This document shows positions 17,813-26,502 of a stretch of DNA of 64,000 bases, piece by piece. The position numbers and the translations under genes are program-made. Below the pieces are notes generated by a model, which saw nothing but the letters and a program-made list of their open reading frames with translations, was not told where the DNA came from and did no database searches. Within the stretch, counting starts at the first letter, position 1. Each line of letters starts with the position of its first letter. The DNA comes from Enterococcus ratti (lineage in GTDB: Bacteria; Bacillota; Bacilli; Lactobacillales; Enterococcaceae): assembly GCF_001886195.1 (NCBI RefSeq), contig NZ_JXLB01000006.1, positions 62,001 through 126,000 of the forward strand. The letters run 5' to 3'.

Positions 17813-18427
17813 TGAGTGAACTCCTTTCAGTTTTTGAACACTGGTTTTGTTTAAAAAAATAGGTGGATAAAATGAAAAGAAACACCAATACTTTTGCAAC
17901 TTATGCCATTTATTATAGCAAAATCTCTAAAAAAAGCTGGTATAAAAAATAGATCATCAAAAAAGTAAAGGAAACAGTAGTAAAAAAGAAGAGCAAAATC
18001 AAATCATCTTTAAATTCAAGTAATGGTTTTAGTTAGTTTCACTAATAAAATATGGAAAATAACAAAGCATGTGCTTTTATACGTAGATATCTACTTTAGC
18101 AATAAGAAATTCCTTTTGATAGTTAATAAGTGACTATCAAAAGGAGTTTTTTTATTGGCTTCAATCATGAAAGATTCAATAGCAACCACGTTGTAATTTC
18201 TTTAACGAAAAAGTGTTTTATCTACACTAGAAATCATCGACTAGCAGGTTAGTAGTCTTAATTATTCTTGTCGTTTTTCTTTCTTAGCCGGGGGGATTTA
18301 AAGCATATTCCTTTCTCGTTTAGTTGTATTTTGTTTGAAGCAAATCATTGAAAGAAACATGTATTTTTCCATTATTGATGGTATTTTTTAAAGTATTTTC
18401 GTAAAAATTAGCTTTGAACTAAAATTT
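17813..18427. other. Long non-coding stretch upstream of the YdcF gene
   Basis: About 600 bases with no supported gene. It holds a perfect 12-base palindrome GTAGATATCTAC (18083-18094) and a free-standing terminator (18112-18153), and borders a dispersed palindromic repeat. It may be the remains of a deleted gene, or encode a small RNA ending at that terminator. Confidence 0.5.
18112..18153 (+). terminator. Orphan rho-independent terminator
   Basis: CCTTTTGATAGT (18112-18123) and ACTATCAAAAGG (18133-18144) form a perfect 12-base stem followed by AG and seven T. No plus-strand gene lies upstream for about 1.5 kb, so it ends either readthrough past the YdcF gene or an unseen short transcript. 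Confidence 0.85.
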
Positions 18428-18471
18428 AGAGCGTAGAACAAAAGTAAAGAATACTTTTACTCCACACTCTA
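18428..18471. repeat. Dispersed palindromic repeat, copy 1
   Basis: Imperfect inverted repeat AGAGCGTAGAACAAAAGTA...TACTTTTACTCCACACTCT. It is the reverse complement, with changes, of the hairpins at 47828-47872 and 53348-53388. It lies just beyond the 3' end of dacA and may act as its terminator. Confidence 0.7.
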
Positions 18472-18517
18472 AATACAGATAGACTTATGGTCTTTCTTGA
18501 CAGAAGATCAGAATAAA

Positions 18518-19827
18518 TTAAAACAATTGATTGAAAAAATCAGTAACGTGTCGCCAACCAATGACAAAAATATTTGCTTTTTTAACGGATTGAGTAGTGA
18601 CGATATCCGTTGTTGGTTCTTGATTTTCTTCCAAGTATCCTAATTTATCATCTGTTAAGGTGACCGTTGCTTTTCCAACTTTTGTGCCTTTACTAATTGG
18701 TGCATCAATTTGATGATGGTTGTCTATTTTTTGATCAAGAACAGGATGAATGGTTAACTTGCCAGTGTTCATCCCATTTTTAACCCAAACTTTGACGGGA
18801 CTACTTAAGGCAACTGCAACGCTAGTTTCTTTTCCATCTTTGACTTTGATAGTTTTTAAATTTGGAATATCGGCATTCACTTTTCCAAGTTCTTTTAGTG
18901 ACCAGTTATCGTAACAATAATTCATTAAACGATCCGTTTCGTCAAAGCGTGCACTTGGGTTAGCAGCATGATTTTCTGCATTTAAAACGACAGTGATGAG
19001 TCGTCTGCCATTTTTATTAATCGTTCCTACAAAACAAGCACCCGCAAATTCCGTCGTTCCAGTTTTTAATCCATCAACGCCTTCTTTATAGTTAACAAAT
19101 CCAGAGAGCATCCAGTTCCAGTTAACCATTTCTACCGGTGATTGGGTAGTTTCACCAAACATTTTAGTTGTCGTACTCGTCACCTTTAAAACTTCAGGAA
19201 ATTCTAAAATTAAGTGGCGAGCAATGACGGCGACGTCTTTGGCTGACAATTGATTTTCTTGAGTTTCTGAGGTGCCATCCGGACGATTTTGCCCCAGATA
19301 AGAATTATTTAGTCCGGAGGCGTTGACGATAATTGCATCAGTGATTCCCCAGTCTTTTAGCTGTTTTTTCATCAATTCGAGAAATTTTGTTTCACTGCCG
19401 GCAATTTTTTCAGCTAAGGCAACCATAGAAGCATTAGCCGATTGTATAAATGCAGAATCAAAAAGTTCCTTGACCGTATAATTGTTTTCTTTATGCAAAG
19501 GAACATTCGATAAGTCAGGAGCAACGCTTAACTTTTCAGCATAATCTGAAATAGCTACTTTTTCATCCCAAGAGAGGGTTCCTTTTTTTACTTGGTCGAG
19601 TACGATATAAAGGCCAATGATTTTAGTGATGGAGGCGATGCCCATTGCTTTTTCACCATCTTGATTGTAAAGAATTTTACCGCTTTGAGCATCCACGGCA
19701 AAAGCTGCTTTAGCATGAATTTTAAATGAGTCATCTGCGTGAACAACCCTGACCATGGAAAAAGAAGAAGCGATACACAAGATGAGACTTGTGAACAACA
19801 GTAATAATCGTGTTTTTTTAGAAGCAT
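18518..19827 (-). CDS. dacA: D-alanyl-D-alanine carboxypeptidase (PBP5/DacA), signal peptide frameshifted
   Basis: The mature protein is intact, with the serine-peptidase motifs IASITK (SxxK), SANASM (SxN) and GLKTGTT (KTG), and a C-terminal PBP5 beta domain and amphipathic end. It trims pentapeptides of peptidoglycan at the cell surface. The best start, ATG 19827-19825 with AAGGAG before it, runs out of frame because the A-run encoding the LKK part of the signal has seven bases (plus-strand T 19813-19819). With eight it would read MLLKKTRLLLLFTSLIL, a normal signal peptide running into SFSMVRVVHADD. As sequenced, only TTG 19798 is in frame, giving a signal without its positive N-region. Either sequencing error, slippage or real damage explains this. 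Confidence 0.85.
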
Positions 19828-20288
19828 TTTTGTTCTCCTTATTTTCTAATATGATTCCTATGAATTAAAATTTTATCAAAGAGGTAGGCGAGTTTCAATG
19901 TTTCTGAAAAAAACTTTATAAACGTTTGTTTTACAGAAAATGCAAGCAAAGGGGTTTTTTGTTTCTACGACGTAGTTTGATGGGGAAATTTCTGATTTAT
20001 TGAAGTACTAAACAAAATCTATCAGTCATTATTAGCCTAAATTTTTTCTTAATGCTGCTTGCTTATCATTATCATATTTTCATTTTTTAAATTATAACAA
20101 AAATATATGAAATGTTTGTTCATAAATGGATAGGGTTTTACGAAAAATGCAGAATTTTTATGAAAAAAGTTAAAGAAACAAAAAATAAAAAGAAACTGTT
20201 TATGCTTTAAGATTCATTTTATTATCTTGAAAAAATTTGTTGTGGTAGACTGGTATTAAAGGAATGATTTTTTAGGAGGGGTATGGTT
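19828..20288. other. Intergenic stretch upstream of dacA and the eRF1-like gene
   Basis: About 460 bases, AT-rich, with no open frame of interest. It must contain the divergent promoters of dacA (minus) and the 20289 gene (plus). An extended -10-like TGGTATTAA lies at 20251-20259, but no well-spaced -35 is visible. Confidence 0.45.
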
Positions 20289-21395
20289 ATGACGAAAAAG
20301 GTGAAAGAGTTATTGTTGCAGTTGACTTCAAAAGAGGCAAATGGACCATTTGTCACGATTATGCTAAATACGCATGTCGCACACCAAGATATAGAAAAAG
20401 ACCAAATCAAATTCAAAAATTTTTCAAAGGAAGCGAAAAAGCGTTTTGAAAAAAAATACGCAGAATATGATTGGTCTTTGTTTCAAGAAAAACTAACTGA
20501 CTTGTTAGAAGATGCTTCGTTTTGGCGGAGTGCAACTGCAAGTGTCGCGATTATTGTTTCTCCAGAGCATACGTATATTCAGCGTTTAAATATCCCTGTA
20601 GATGATCAATATTATGTAAGTGATCTGCCTTATTTATTAGCAATTATCAAAAATAGCCACTTTCATTACTCCTACTATTTGTTAGGATTGAAAAGTGACT
20701 CGATGAAATTATATGAAGTAGTTAATAAACAAGTAAAAGAAGTAAAGCTACCAGAAGATGCACCAAAAGACGTTGTTACGGCTTTAGGTTCTGAATTAAC
20801 GGGTGGTGGATTAAACTATACATCAAACGGTAGCGAAGGTGCAACATTTCATGGAGTAAATTCCAAAGATGAAGAAATAGAAATTGATTGGGTGAACTAT
20901 TATCAAGCGGTAGATGAATATTTAAAAAATTCATTTGAAAACCCAGAGAACCGACCAATTTATTTGTTTGCTTTGCCAGAAAATCAAACGATGTTTAAAA
21001 AAATTGCCAAAAATCCTTATTACCGTTCAGAAGTAGCTATTTCTTCTTCACCGGCTCAGTTGTCTTTAAAAGCAGTTGAAGCAAATGCTGCAAAATTATC
21101 CAATGAACTAGCGGCAAAAGAAGCACGGGAATATAGTCGCTTATTAGATAAAAAATTTATGGATCAACTGCCAGATATTGTACCGGCTGTCCAAGAAGGA
21201 AAAGTCTCACATTTATTTATCGCTACCACCAATTTAGTGGATGGCTTTGGAGAAGACCCGGAAGTAGAATATGATCGACGGCAATTATTAAATAAGTTAG
21301 CCGATCAGGTTATTCAAAATGGCGGTCAAGTCACCATTCTTGAACAAAAAAATCTGCCGGATGAGAAGAGTTTGCTTGCTATTCTTCGTTATTAA
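20289..21395 (+). CDS. Protein of the bacterial eRF1-like (baeRF) group, function unknown
   Basis: The second of two close ATGs is chosen because AGGAGGG at 20274-20280 is eight bases before it. The 368-residue soluble protein starts KVKELLLQLTSKEANGPFVT and later has YYLLGLKSDSMKLYEV, HLFIATTNLVDGFGEDP and QVIQNGGQVTILEQ. The layout, a nuclease-like start, a central domain and an L7Ae-like end carrying GGQVTIL, resembles bacterial proteins with an archaeo-eukaryotic release-factor fold. No GGQ peptidyl-hydrolase loop sits where a true eRF1 has it. Some relatives act in ribosome protection or recycling, but no role is proven for this subgroup. It appears to be transcribed alone. Confidence 0.6.
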   Translation: MTKKVKELLLQLTSKEANGPFVTIMLNTHVAHQDIEKDQIKFKNFSKEAKKRFEKKYAEYDWSLFQEKLTDLLEDASFWRSATASVAIIVSPEHTYIQRLNIPVDDQYYVSDLPYLLAIIKNSHFHYSYYLLGLKSDSMKLYEVVNKQVKEVKLPEDAPKDVVTALGSELTGGGLNYTSNGSEGATFHGVNSKDEEIEIDWVNYYQAVDEYLKNSFENPENRPIYLFALPENQTMFKKIAKNPYYRSEVAISSSPAQLSLKAVEANAAKLSNELAAKEAREYSRLLDKKFMDQLPDIVPAVQEGKVSHLFIATTNLVDGFGEDPEVEYDRRQLLNKLADQVIQNGGQVTILEQKNLPDEKSLLAILRY

Positions 21396-21527
21396 TTGAC
21401 TGAACTGTTCCAATCGACAGATTTGACTGGAAAATCAAAGAATGGTGTGTTGCTTCTTTTTATTCATAAATTCCCTTCAATAAGGAAAAAAAGAAAGAAA
21501 AATTAGTGGCTATTTTATGAACAGTGT

Positions 21528-21651
21528 GCTATAGTAAAAATGTAGTTTTTGTTCGGTAATCTGTGGTAGCTTGTTTCAATTAAACATCTTCCAGATATAC
21601 GCCATTCAAGTAATTGCAAAATATGTGTTGAAACACAAGGAGGATTTTTAC
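21528..21651 (+). promoter_or_regulatory. Promoter and long 5' leader of the cold-shock gene
   Basis: An extended -10 TGCTATAGT (21527-21535) lies about 115 bases before the start codon, leaving a leader of around 110 bases. Long leaders that fold differently with temperature are typical of cold-shock mRNAs. AAGGAGG stands at 21637-21643. Confidence 0.5.
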
Positions 21652-21852
21652 ATGGAAACAGGTACAGTAAAATGGTTTAACTCAGAAAAAGGTTTTGGTT
21701 TTATTACAGCAGAAAATGGTAACGATGTTTTCGTTCATTTTTCAGCTATCCAAGGTGATGGATTCAAAACTTTAGAAGAAGGTCAAACAGTAAACTTTGA
21801 CGTTGAAGAAGGTCAACGCGGCCCTCAAGCAACGAACGTTGTGAAAGCATAA
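21652..21852 (+). CDS. Cold-shock protein, CspA family
   Basis: A 66-residue single OB-fold protein beginning [18 protein letters not shown], with both RNA-binding motifs: KGFGFI (RNP1) and VFVHF (RNP2). Such proteins bind single-stranded RNA and DNA and act as RNA chaperones in the cold or during fast growth. The start is fixed by AAGGAGG eight bases upstream and by the family N-terminus. The gene is monocistronic, with its own leader and terminator. Confidence 0.96.
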   Translation: METGTVKWFNSEKGFGFITAENGNDVFVHFSAIQGDGFKTLEEGQTVNFDVEEGQRGPQATNVVKA

Positions 21853-21874
21853 TTTAAACGTATATAAAACCAAA

Positions 21875-21912
21875 GTTCGGTAGCCGTCTTGAGATAGCTA
21901 TCGAGCTTTTTT
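21875..21912 (+). terminator. Terminator of the cold-shock gene
   Basis: GTTCGGTAGC (21875-21884) pairs with GCTATCGAGC (21897-21906) with two wobbles, and six T follow. Confidence 0.85.
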
Positions 21913-21979
21913 GTGTCATGTTTTTTAATAGTTATAGGCAGGAATTCAAATTAAAAATGCTTGAAAGGTGTGGGTAAAA

Positions 21980-23698
21980 ATGAAACGAGTGATGAATTCG
22001 CTTTCTTTTTCTGCTCGAACATCGTGTGTTTCTTTAAGAAAACTGACCCACTACTTAAATGCCATGATTATGCCCCATTTAGGAATATTTATGGCTTGGG
22101 GCTTGTTATCATTCAGTGTTCGTTTGGTTCACTACGACTTGCAACAGGCATTGAAAGAAATTTGCGATGGAATGAGTTGTCTCTTATTGCCTGTCTTAAT
22201 CAGTTATACTGGCGGTAAAATGGTGGGTGGACAAAAAGGAGCTGTAGCAGGTGCGATTGCTTCTTTAGGAATTATTGTAAATGCGGAGACTCCGCCAATC
22301 ATTAGTGCAATGATTGTTGGACCGTCGGCAGGAATAAGTTATAAATATGTTGCAAGTTACTGCTGGTTAAAATTTCGATCTGGTTATGAGATGTTAGTAG
22401 ATAATTTGCTGATAGGAGGAATCGGCAGTCTTTTTTGTGTGGTAGGAATTGTAGGAGTTCAACCATTTGTTACCATTTGTTCGCAACAATTGACTCATTT
22501 GGTTCTTTTACTGATCCAAAAAGGATTATTGCCGATAGTCAATTCGATTGTTGAACCGTTGAAAGTTTTGTTTTTTAACAATACATTGAATCATGGCTTT
22601 TTAACACCATTAGGAATTGAAATGGCCGAAAGTCATAAAGAATCAATTTTATTTTTATTAGAAGCAAATCCAGGACCAGGTTTAGGCATCTTATTAGCAG
22701 GTGCTTTTTTTGGTGAAAAAAGCAAAAAAGCAAGTACGATAGGTGCCATGATGATTCAAGGGATAGGTGGCATTCATGAAGTTTATTTTCCATTTGTTTT
22801 AATGAACCCTAAATTGCTGTTTGCTGTTACATTAGGGGGAGCTACCGGAACGTTTACTTTCCAATATTTAGGCGCAGGGTTGCCTGCACCCATTTCTCCT
22901 GGTTCATTATTGATGATTTTGTTTCAAACGCCAAGCAATCAATTAGCTGGTGTGAGCTTAGGCATTTTCATCAGTACCGCCATCACTTTTTTATGTGCCG
23001 CCTTGTTGTTGATAGGCGATTCAGTAAAGGAAAACAACAAAATGTTTATCAAGAGGAGTCCGGTTATGCAAAACACAGACATTCAACAAATTATTTTTGC
23101 CTGCGATTCTGGAATGGGTTCTAGTGCCATGGGGGCAGCGATTTTAAAAAAGCGGTTAGCTGCTGAAAAAATATTGATTGTTGTGGATTATTGTTCCGTT
23201 TATAAATTAAAAGATCGTTCCGATCAATTAGTCATTATTCATCAGGAATTGGCGGAACTTGCAAGTCAGACAGCTCCTAAAAGCGAGATATTAGCTGTGA
23301 CTCATTTTTTAGAAATAGAGGCTTATTTCTTAGCGATTATTAATAGAATCAACAAAAAAACACTTTCGAAAAATGAGAAACCAAAAGAGGAGTTGTCTGC
23401 TTCTTTTGGTTCATGGAAAAGGATTGTTTTTTTATATGAAAAGAATAGACGGGGCGCACAAACAATGGGGATAGCGATTTTGAGCCAGTTAGCCAAGGAA
23501 AATGGTAGACGTTTTGTCATTCAAAAAGAAGCAGTGGAAAAGCTTGTTGTTAGTAAAGAAGTGCTTTATATTGCTACTCATCAATTATCAAAAGCCTATC
23601 AATTGCAAAAGAGTGTATCCAATTTAGTCGTGGTGAATCACTTAGTTATCAATCAAGAATACGAAAAAATAGTGAAGAGTGAAAGGAGAGGACTCTGA
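21980..23698 (+). CDS. Mannitol-type PTS EIICB, divergent paralog (mtlA')
   Basis: ATG 21980 follows AAAGGTG at 21964-21970. The 572-residue protein has an EIIC membrane domain (NAMIMPHLGIFMAWG, LLEANPGPGLGIL, GGIHEVYFPF) and an EIIB domain with the phosphocysteine Cys375 in IIFACDSGMGSSAMG. A second EIIB-like module follows (IVFLYEKNRRGAQTMG) with Tyr in place of the cysteine. The EIIC core is as complete as in the second copy at 26503, but many positions differ (for example GGQKGAVAGAIASLG). It takes up and phosphorylates mannitol or another hexitol using phosphate from EIIA. The regulator gene overlaps its end by one base. Confidence 0.87.
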   Translation: MKRVMNSLSFSARTSCVSLRKLTHYLNAMIMPHLGIFMAWGLLSFSVRLVHYDLQQALKEICDGMSCLLLPVLISYTGGKMVGGQKGAVAGAIASLGIIVNAETPPIISAMIVGPSAGISYKYVASYCWLKFRSGYEMLVDNLLIGGIGSLFCVVGIVGVQPFVTICSQQLTHLVLLLIQKGLLPIVNSIVEPLKVLFFNNTLNHGFLTPLGIEMAESHKESILFLLEANPGPGLGILLAGAFFGEKSKKASTIGAMMIQGIGGIHEVYFPFVLMNPKLLFAVTLGGATGTFTFQYLGAGLPAPISPGSLLMILFQTPSNQLAGVSLGIFISTAITFLCAALLLIGDSVKENNKMFIKRSPVMQNTDIQQIIFACDSGMGSSAMGAAILKKRLAAEKILIVVDYCSVYKLKDRSDQLVIIHQELAELASQTAPKSEILAVTHFLEIEAYFLAIINRINKKTLSKNEKPKEELSASFGSWKRIVFLYEKNRRGAQTMGIAILSQLAKENGRRFVIQKEAVEKLVVSKEVLYIATHQLSKAYQLQKSVSNLVVVNHLVINQEYEKIVKSERRGL

Positions 23699-25743
23699 TG
23701 TATTTGTCACCTAGAGAAAAACAATTAATGACAGAACTCATCAATAGTCCAACACCCGTGACGATTAAGCGAATGATGACTTTACTCGAAGTAAGTAAAA
23801 GAACGGTCTATCGTGAATTGGAAAATTTAGAAAATTCCTTAAAAGCTGAAAATGCGAGTTTAAGAAGAGTTTCTCGTGGCTCTTTTACTATTGCAGCAGA
23901 TGAAAAAGTCATGGAAAAATTAAAAAAAGAGTCAAATGAAATCAACAATGAACTGTCCACGACCAAACGGCAGCACGCTATTTTAGTGGAGTTATTATTA
24001 ACAAAAAAACCGCTTAGCTTAACTCATTTTTTAGAGCGTTATCTCATCAGCAATACGACATTTTATGCAGATATCAAACAAATTGAAGAAAGCATGGCAC
24101 AACTCCCGTTAAAAATTGATCGCAATCGTGGCTATTTGATTACTGGTCCTGAAAAATACCGTAGATTATTGGTGGCTAATGTTCTTGAATTAGAAATCAA
24201 TGAATATGAAATTTTTTATATTAACGATATCAGTCAATCATCAAACTATTTTTTTCAATTTATTGATGTTCCTGAGCTTTCTTTGGCACATAAGGTGATT
24301 GAAGAGGAGTTAAATCAAGCACAAATCAAGTTAAGTGACCGTAAACTTGAACATCTTGTTTTGGTGCTGGCAATTACAATTTATCGTGTGACAACCAACG
24401 ATGTTCTTACAAATGAAGTTTACACTGGATTGGTAAATAAAGAATTATTAGTTATCGCCAAACGCATATTTTTAAAAATTGGGAAAGAAACCAAAAAACT
24501 TTATCCGATTAACGAAATTGTATTTTTTGCCAGTTTGCTTAATGATTTTTCCCATTCTTTTGATCAACGTTTTTTTGAAGAAACCTTTGACACGAATTTA
24601 GCTTATTTAGTCAAACAATTGATTCAAGAAGTCAGTGAAAAAACTAAGATTCCGTTTTATGAAGATGAGACGTTGTATAAAATGCTATTGACGCATTTAT
24701 CAGGTGTGTTTTCAAGAGCTATTTTACAAGAAAAAAATTTAACTAATCCTATTTTAGAAAAAATTATTATCCAATATGAAGAAATTGCCGAAGCGTTGCA
24801 AGTAGCAACGAAAAGAATTTTTCGAGAAAAAAAATTATCGGAGGAAGAGATCGCTTATATGGTTCTTCATTTTGCTAATTCGTTGGAAAAAAATCCTAAA
24901 AAGAGCAGAATTCGTGTAGCGGTTTTTTCTCCAAGCGGTCTGGCTTCTACTAGTATGTTGGAAATGCGATTGAAGCACTATTTCCCTTTTCTTGACGAGA
25001 TTCATTTTTATCGAATTGCAGAATTAAAAAGTTTAACGATCGAAAAAGAATATGACTTGATTTTATCCACCTCTGTTTTACCGGGATATAAAGGGAAATA
25101 TGTCTTAGTTTCGCCACTGCTATTAAAAGATGAAGTACAACAATTACGCAGGGAGTTTACACAATTAGAAAAGAAGAAACGGATGTCTAAAGATGAGCCG
25201 CCGGCTACTAAAAATTTACTCAAAGATACGTATGAACAAACGATCCATACGTTCAATCGCATCCAGCAGCTTTTAAATTCGTTTTTTATTCAAACGATTA
25301 AAAACCCTGTCTTTATTTCAGAAACTCTCAAACAATTATTTACTTATTTTCCTGATGAATGGATAAAAAATGAAAAAGAAGTTTATCAGGGATTACTTAA
25401 TCGTTATAAACAATCTCCTGTGGGTATTCCCAAAACAAATATGGGGCTTTTTCATACTTCTAGTACTGAAGTAGCTGAACCAATTTTTTGTATATTTGAT
25501 TTGAAACATCCGATAAAAATTGAAAGTATGGATAAAAAAGAGATTTTATTGACAAGAATGTTGATAATGCTTGCGCCGTCTCCTATCGAAGAAGAGACAG
25601 GGAAACTCTTAGGAAAAATTAGTAGTGCGATTATCATGAATGATCTCAATATAGAAATATTTCGATCAGGGAATCGAGAAATCATTTATCAATTACTTTC
25701 TAAAATTCTAATTGAAGAAGTGCAAAAAGAAAGGAGTGAGTAA
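23698..25743 (+). CDS. mtlR: MtlR-type PRD activator of the mannitol operon
   Basis: A 681-residue regulator overlapping the mtlA' stop as TGATG. Domain order is HTH (SKRTVYRELENLENSL), a second HTH-like segment, PRD1 (KLEHLVLVLAITIYRV), PRD2 (LLTHLSGVFSRA and MVLHFANSLEK), an EIIB-Gat-like domain near residue 410 and an EIIA-Mtl-like domain with MGLFHTSS. The phosphorylatable histidines of both PRDs and the EIIA-like histidine are visible. The EIIB-like domain reads VAVFSPSGLASTSML, so the usual regulatory cysteine appears replaced. In Bacillus and Geobacillus MtlR, this cysteine senses mannitol uptake, so signalling here may rely on the other sites. Next gene starts at the very next base. 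Confidence 0.88.
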   Translation: MYLSPREKQLMTELINSPTPVTIKRMMTLLEVSKRTVYRELENLENSLKAENASLRRVSRGSFTIAADEKVMEKLKKESNEINNELSTTKRQHAILVELLLTKKPLSLTHFLERYLISNTTFYADIKQIEESMAQLPLKIDRNRGYLITGPEKYRRLLVANVLELEINEYEIFYINDISQSSNYFFQFIDVPELSLAHKVIEEELNQAQIKLSDRKLEHLVLVLAITIYRVTTNDVLTNEVYTGLVNKELLVIAKRIFLKIGKETKKLYPINEIVFFASLLNDFSHSFDQRFFEETFDTNLAYLVKQLIQEVSEKTKIPFYEDETLYKMLLTHLSGVFSRAILQEKNLTNPILEKIIIQYEEIAEALQVATKRIFREKKLSEEEIAYMVLHFANSLEKNPKKSRIRVAVFSPSGLASTSMLEMRLKHYFPFLDEIHFYRIAELKSLTIEKEYDLILSTSVLPGYKGKYVLVSPLLLKDEVQQLRREFTQLEKKKRMSKDEPPATKNLLKDTYEQTIHTFNRIQQLLNSFFIQTIKNPVFISETLKQLFTYFPDEWIKNEKEVYQGLLNRYKQSPVGIPKTNMGLFHTSSTEVAEPIFCIFDLKHPIKIESMDKKEILLTRMLIMLAPSPIEEETGKLLGKISSAIIMNDLNIEIFRSGNREIIYQLLSKILIEEVQKERSE

Positions 25744-26187
25744 ATGCTTGTTATTGAAAAAGAAAATATTTGGTTAAATCAATCATTTAAAAATTGGGAA
25801 GCTGCATTAAACACGGTTGGTTTGTTTCTTTTAGAAAGAGGATGTATTCGTGAACCTTATATTCAAGCGATGATTGATCGGCAACAGCTAATGAGCGTTT
25901 ATATAGGAAATTTTGTGGCTTTGCCTCACGCAAAAGCAGGGGATGAATTTATTCTAAAAGAAGGGGTTTTTCTTATTCAAGTGCCCGATGGTGTTAATTT
26001 TGGTACAGTTGATGAACCTAAAATTGCAACTCTTTTGTTTATCGTAGTGATGAAAAAACAGCAACAACTAACTGTCTTACAGGAATTATCCTTTCTTTGT
26101 GCAGATATTGATCAAGTAATGGCATTAAGCGATGCTCAGACGATAGAAGAAGTAGAAGAACTCATAAAAAGGGCAGAAATCTTCTAA
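25744..26187 (+). CDS. Mannitol-type PTS EIIA, first copy (mtlF')
   Basis: A 147-residue EIIA of the mannitol/fructose type: LNQSFKNWEAALNTVG at the start, active-site histidine in GNFVALPHAKAGD, then FLIQVPDGVNFG. It accepts phosphate from HPr and passes it to an EIIB cysteine. It directly abuts mtlR and belongs to the mtlA'-mtlR-mtlF' unit. Relative to the second copy, the segment after the active histidine is changed (AKAGDEF versus GTDEAKK), a hint of divergence or a different partner. GAAAGGAG precedes the start inside mtlR. Confidence 0.9.
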   Translation: MLVIEKENIWLNQSFKNWEAALNTVGLFLLERGCIREPYIQAMIDRQQLMSVYIGNFVALPHAKAGDEFILKEGVFLIQVPDGVNFGTVDEPKIATLLFIVVMKKQQQLTVLQELSFLCADIDQVMALSDAQTIEEVEELIKRAEIF

Positions 26188-26336
26188 TTGTTGTCGAATA
26201 ATTCGGAAAATTTAATTGAGCTAGTTGTGAGATGAAACAAAGCTGTTAACTAGGTGAAAATTAACGGAAGAAAAATGACTGCATTTCTAACAAGTGTATT
26301 GATATAGTTGCTTAAAAAGTACATCAAACAATTAAA

Positions 26337-26392
26337 ACACTGAAAGTAATCTGGAACATTGTAAGAACCAGAGTGCTTTTCAGTGTTTTTTG
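26337..26392 (+). terminator. Terminator after mtlF'
   Basis: ACACTGAAAG (from 26337) pairs with CTTTTCAGTGT, and an inner CTGG pairs with CCAG; a T-run follows. It separates the first mtl transcript from the second. Confidence 0.8.
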
Positions 26393-26411
26393 TTTTGCGT
26401 TTATTCAAGCT

Positions 26412-26433
26412 TTGTCACAATGGTTTGTGCCAA
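26412..26433. promoter_or_regulatory. MtlR-operator-like inverted repeat
   Basis: TTGTCACA (26412-26419) and TGTGCCAA (26426-26433) form an inverted repeat matching the half-sites TTGNCACA and TGTGNCAA known for Bacillus-type MtlR, but with six rather than four bases between them. It lies about 70 bases before mtlA, at an activator position upstream of a promoter with a poor -35. Confidence 0.65.
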
Positions 26434-26453
26434 AACACGACTTTTTCTTCTCA

Positions 26454-26470
26454 TGGTAAGCGAATACAAT
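26454..26470. promoter_or_regulatory. Cre-like CcpA site over the mtlA -10
   Basis: TGGTAAGCGAATACA (26454-26468) fits the CcpA consensus WTGNAANCGNWNNCW at all but one position. It overlaps the likely -10 TACAAT (26465-26470), where CcpA binding would block transcription when preferred sugars are present. Confidence 0.6.
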
Positions 26471-26502
26471 TTAATTGTAGAAAAAACAAGGGGGATGTAA
26501 AT

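Noticed and set aside
21315-21350. NGGQVTI as an eRF1 peptidyl-release GGQ loop
   Set aside because: It lies near the C-terminus in a beta-strand context, not in the central domain loop of release factors.
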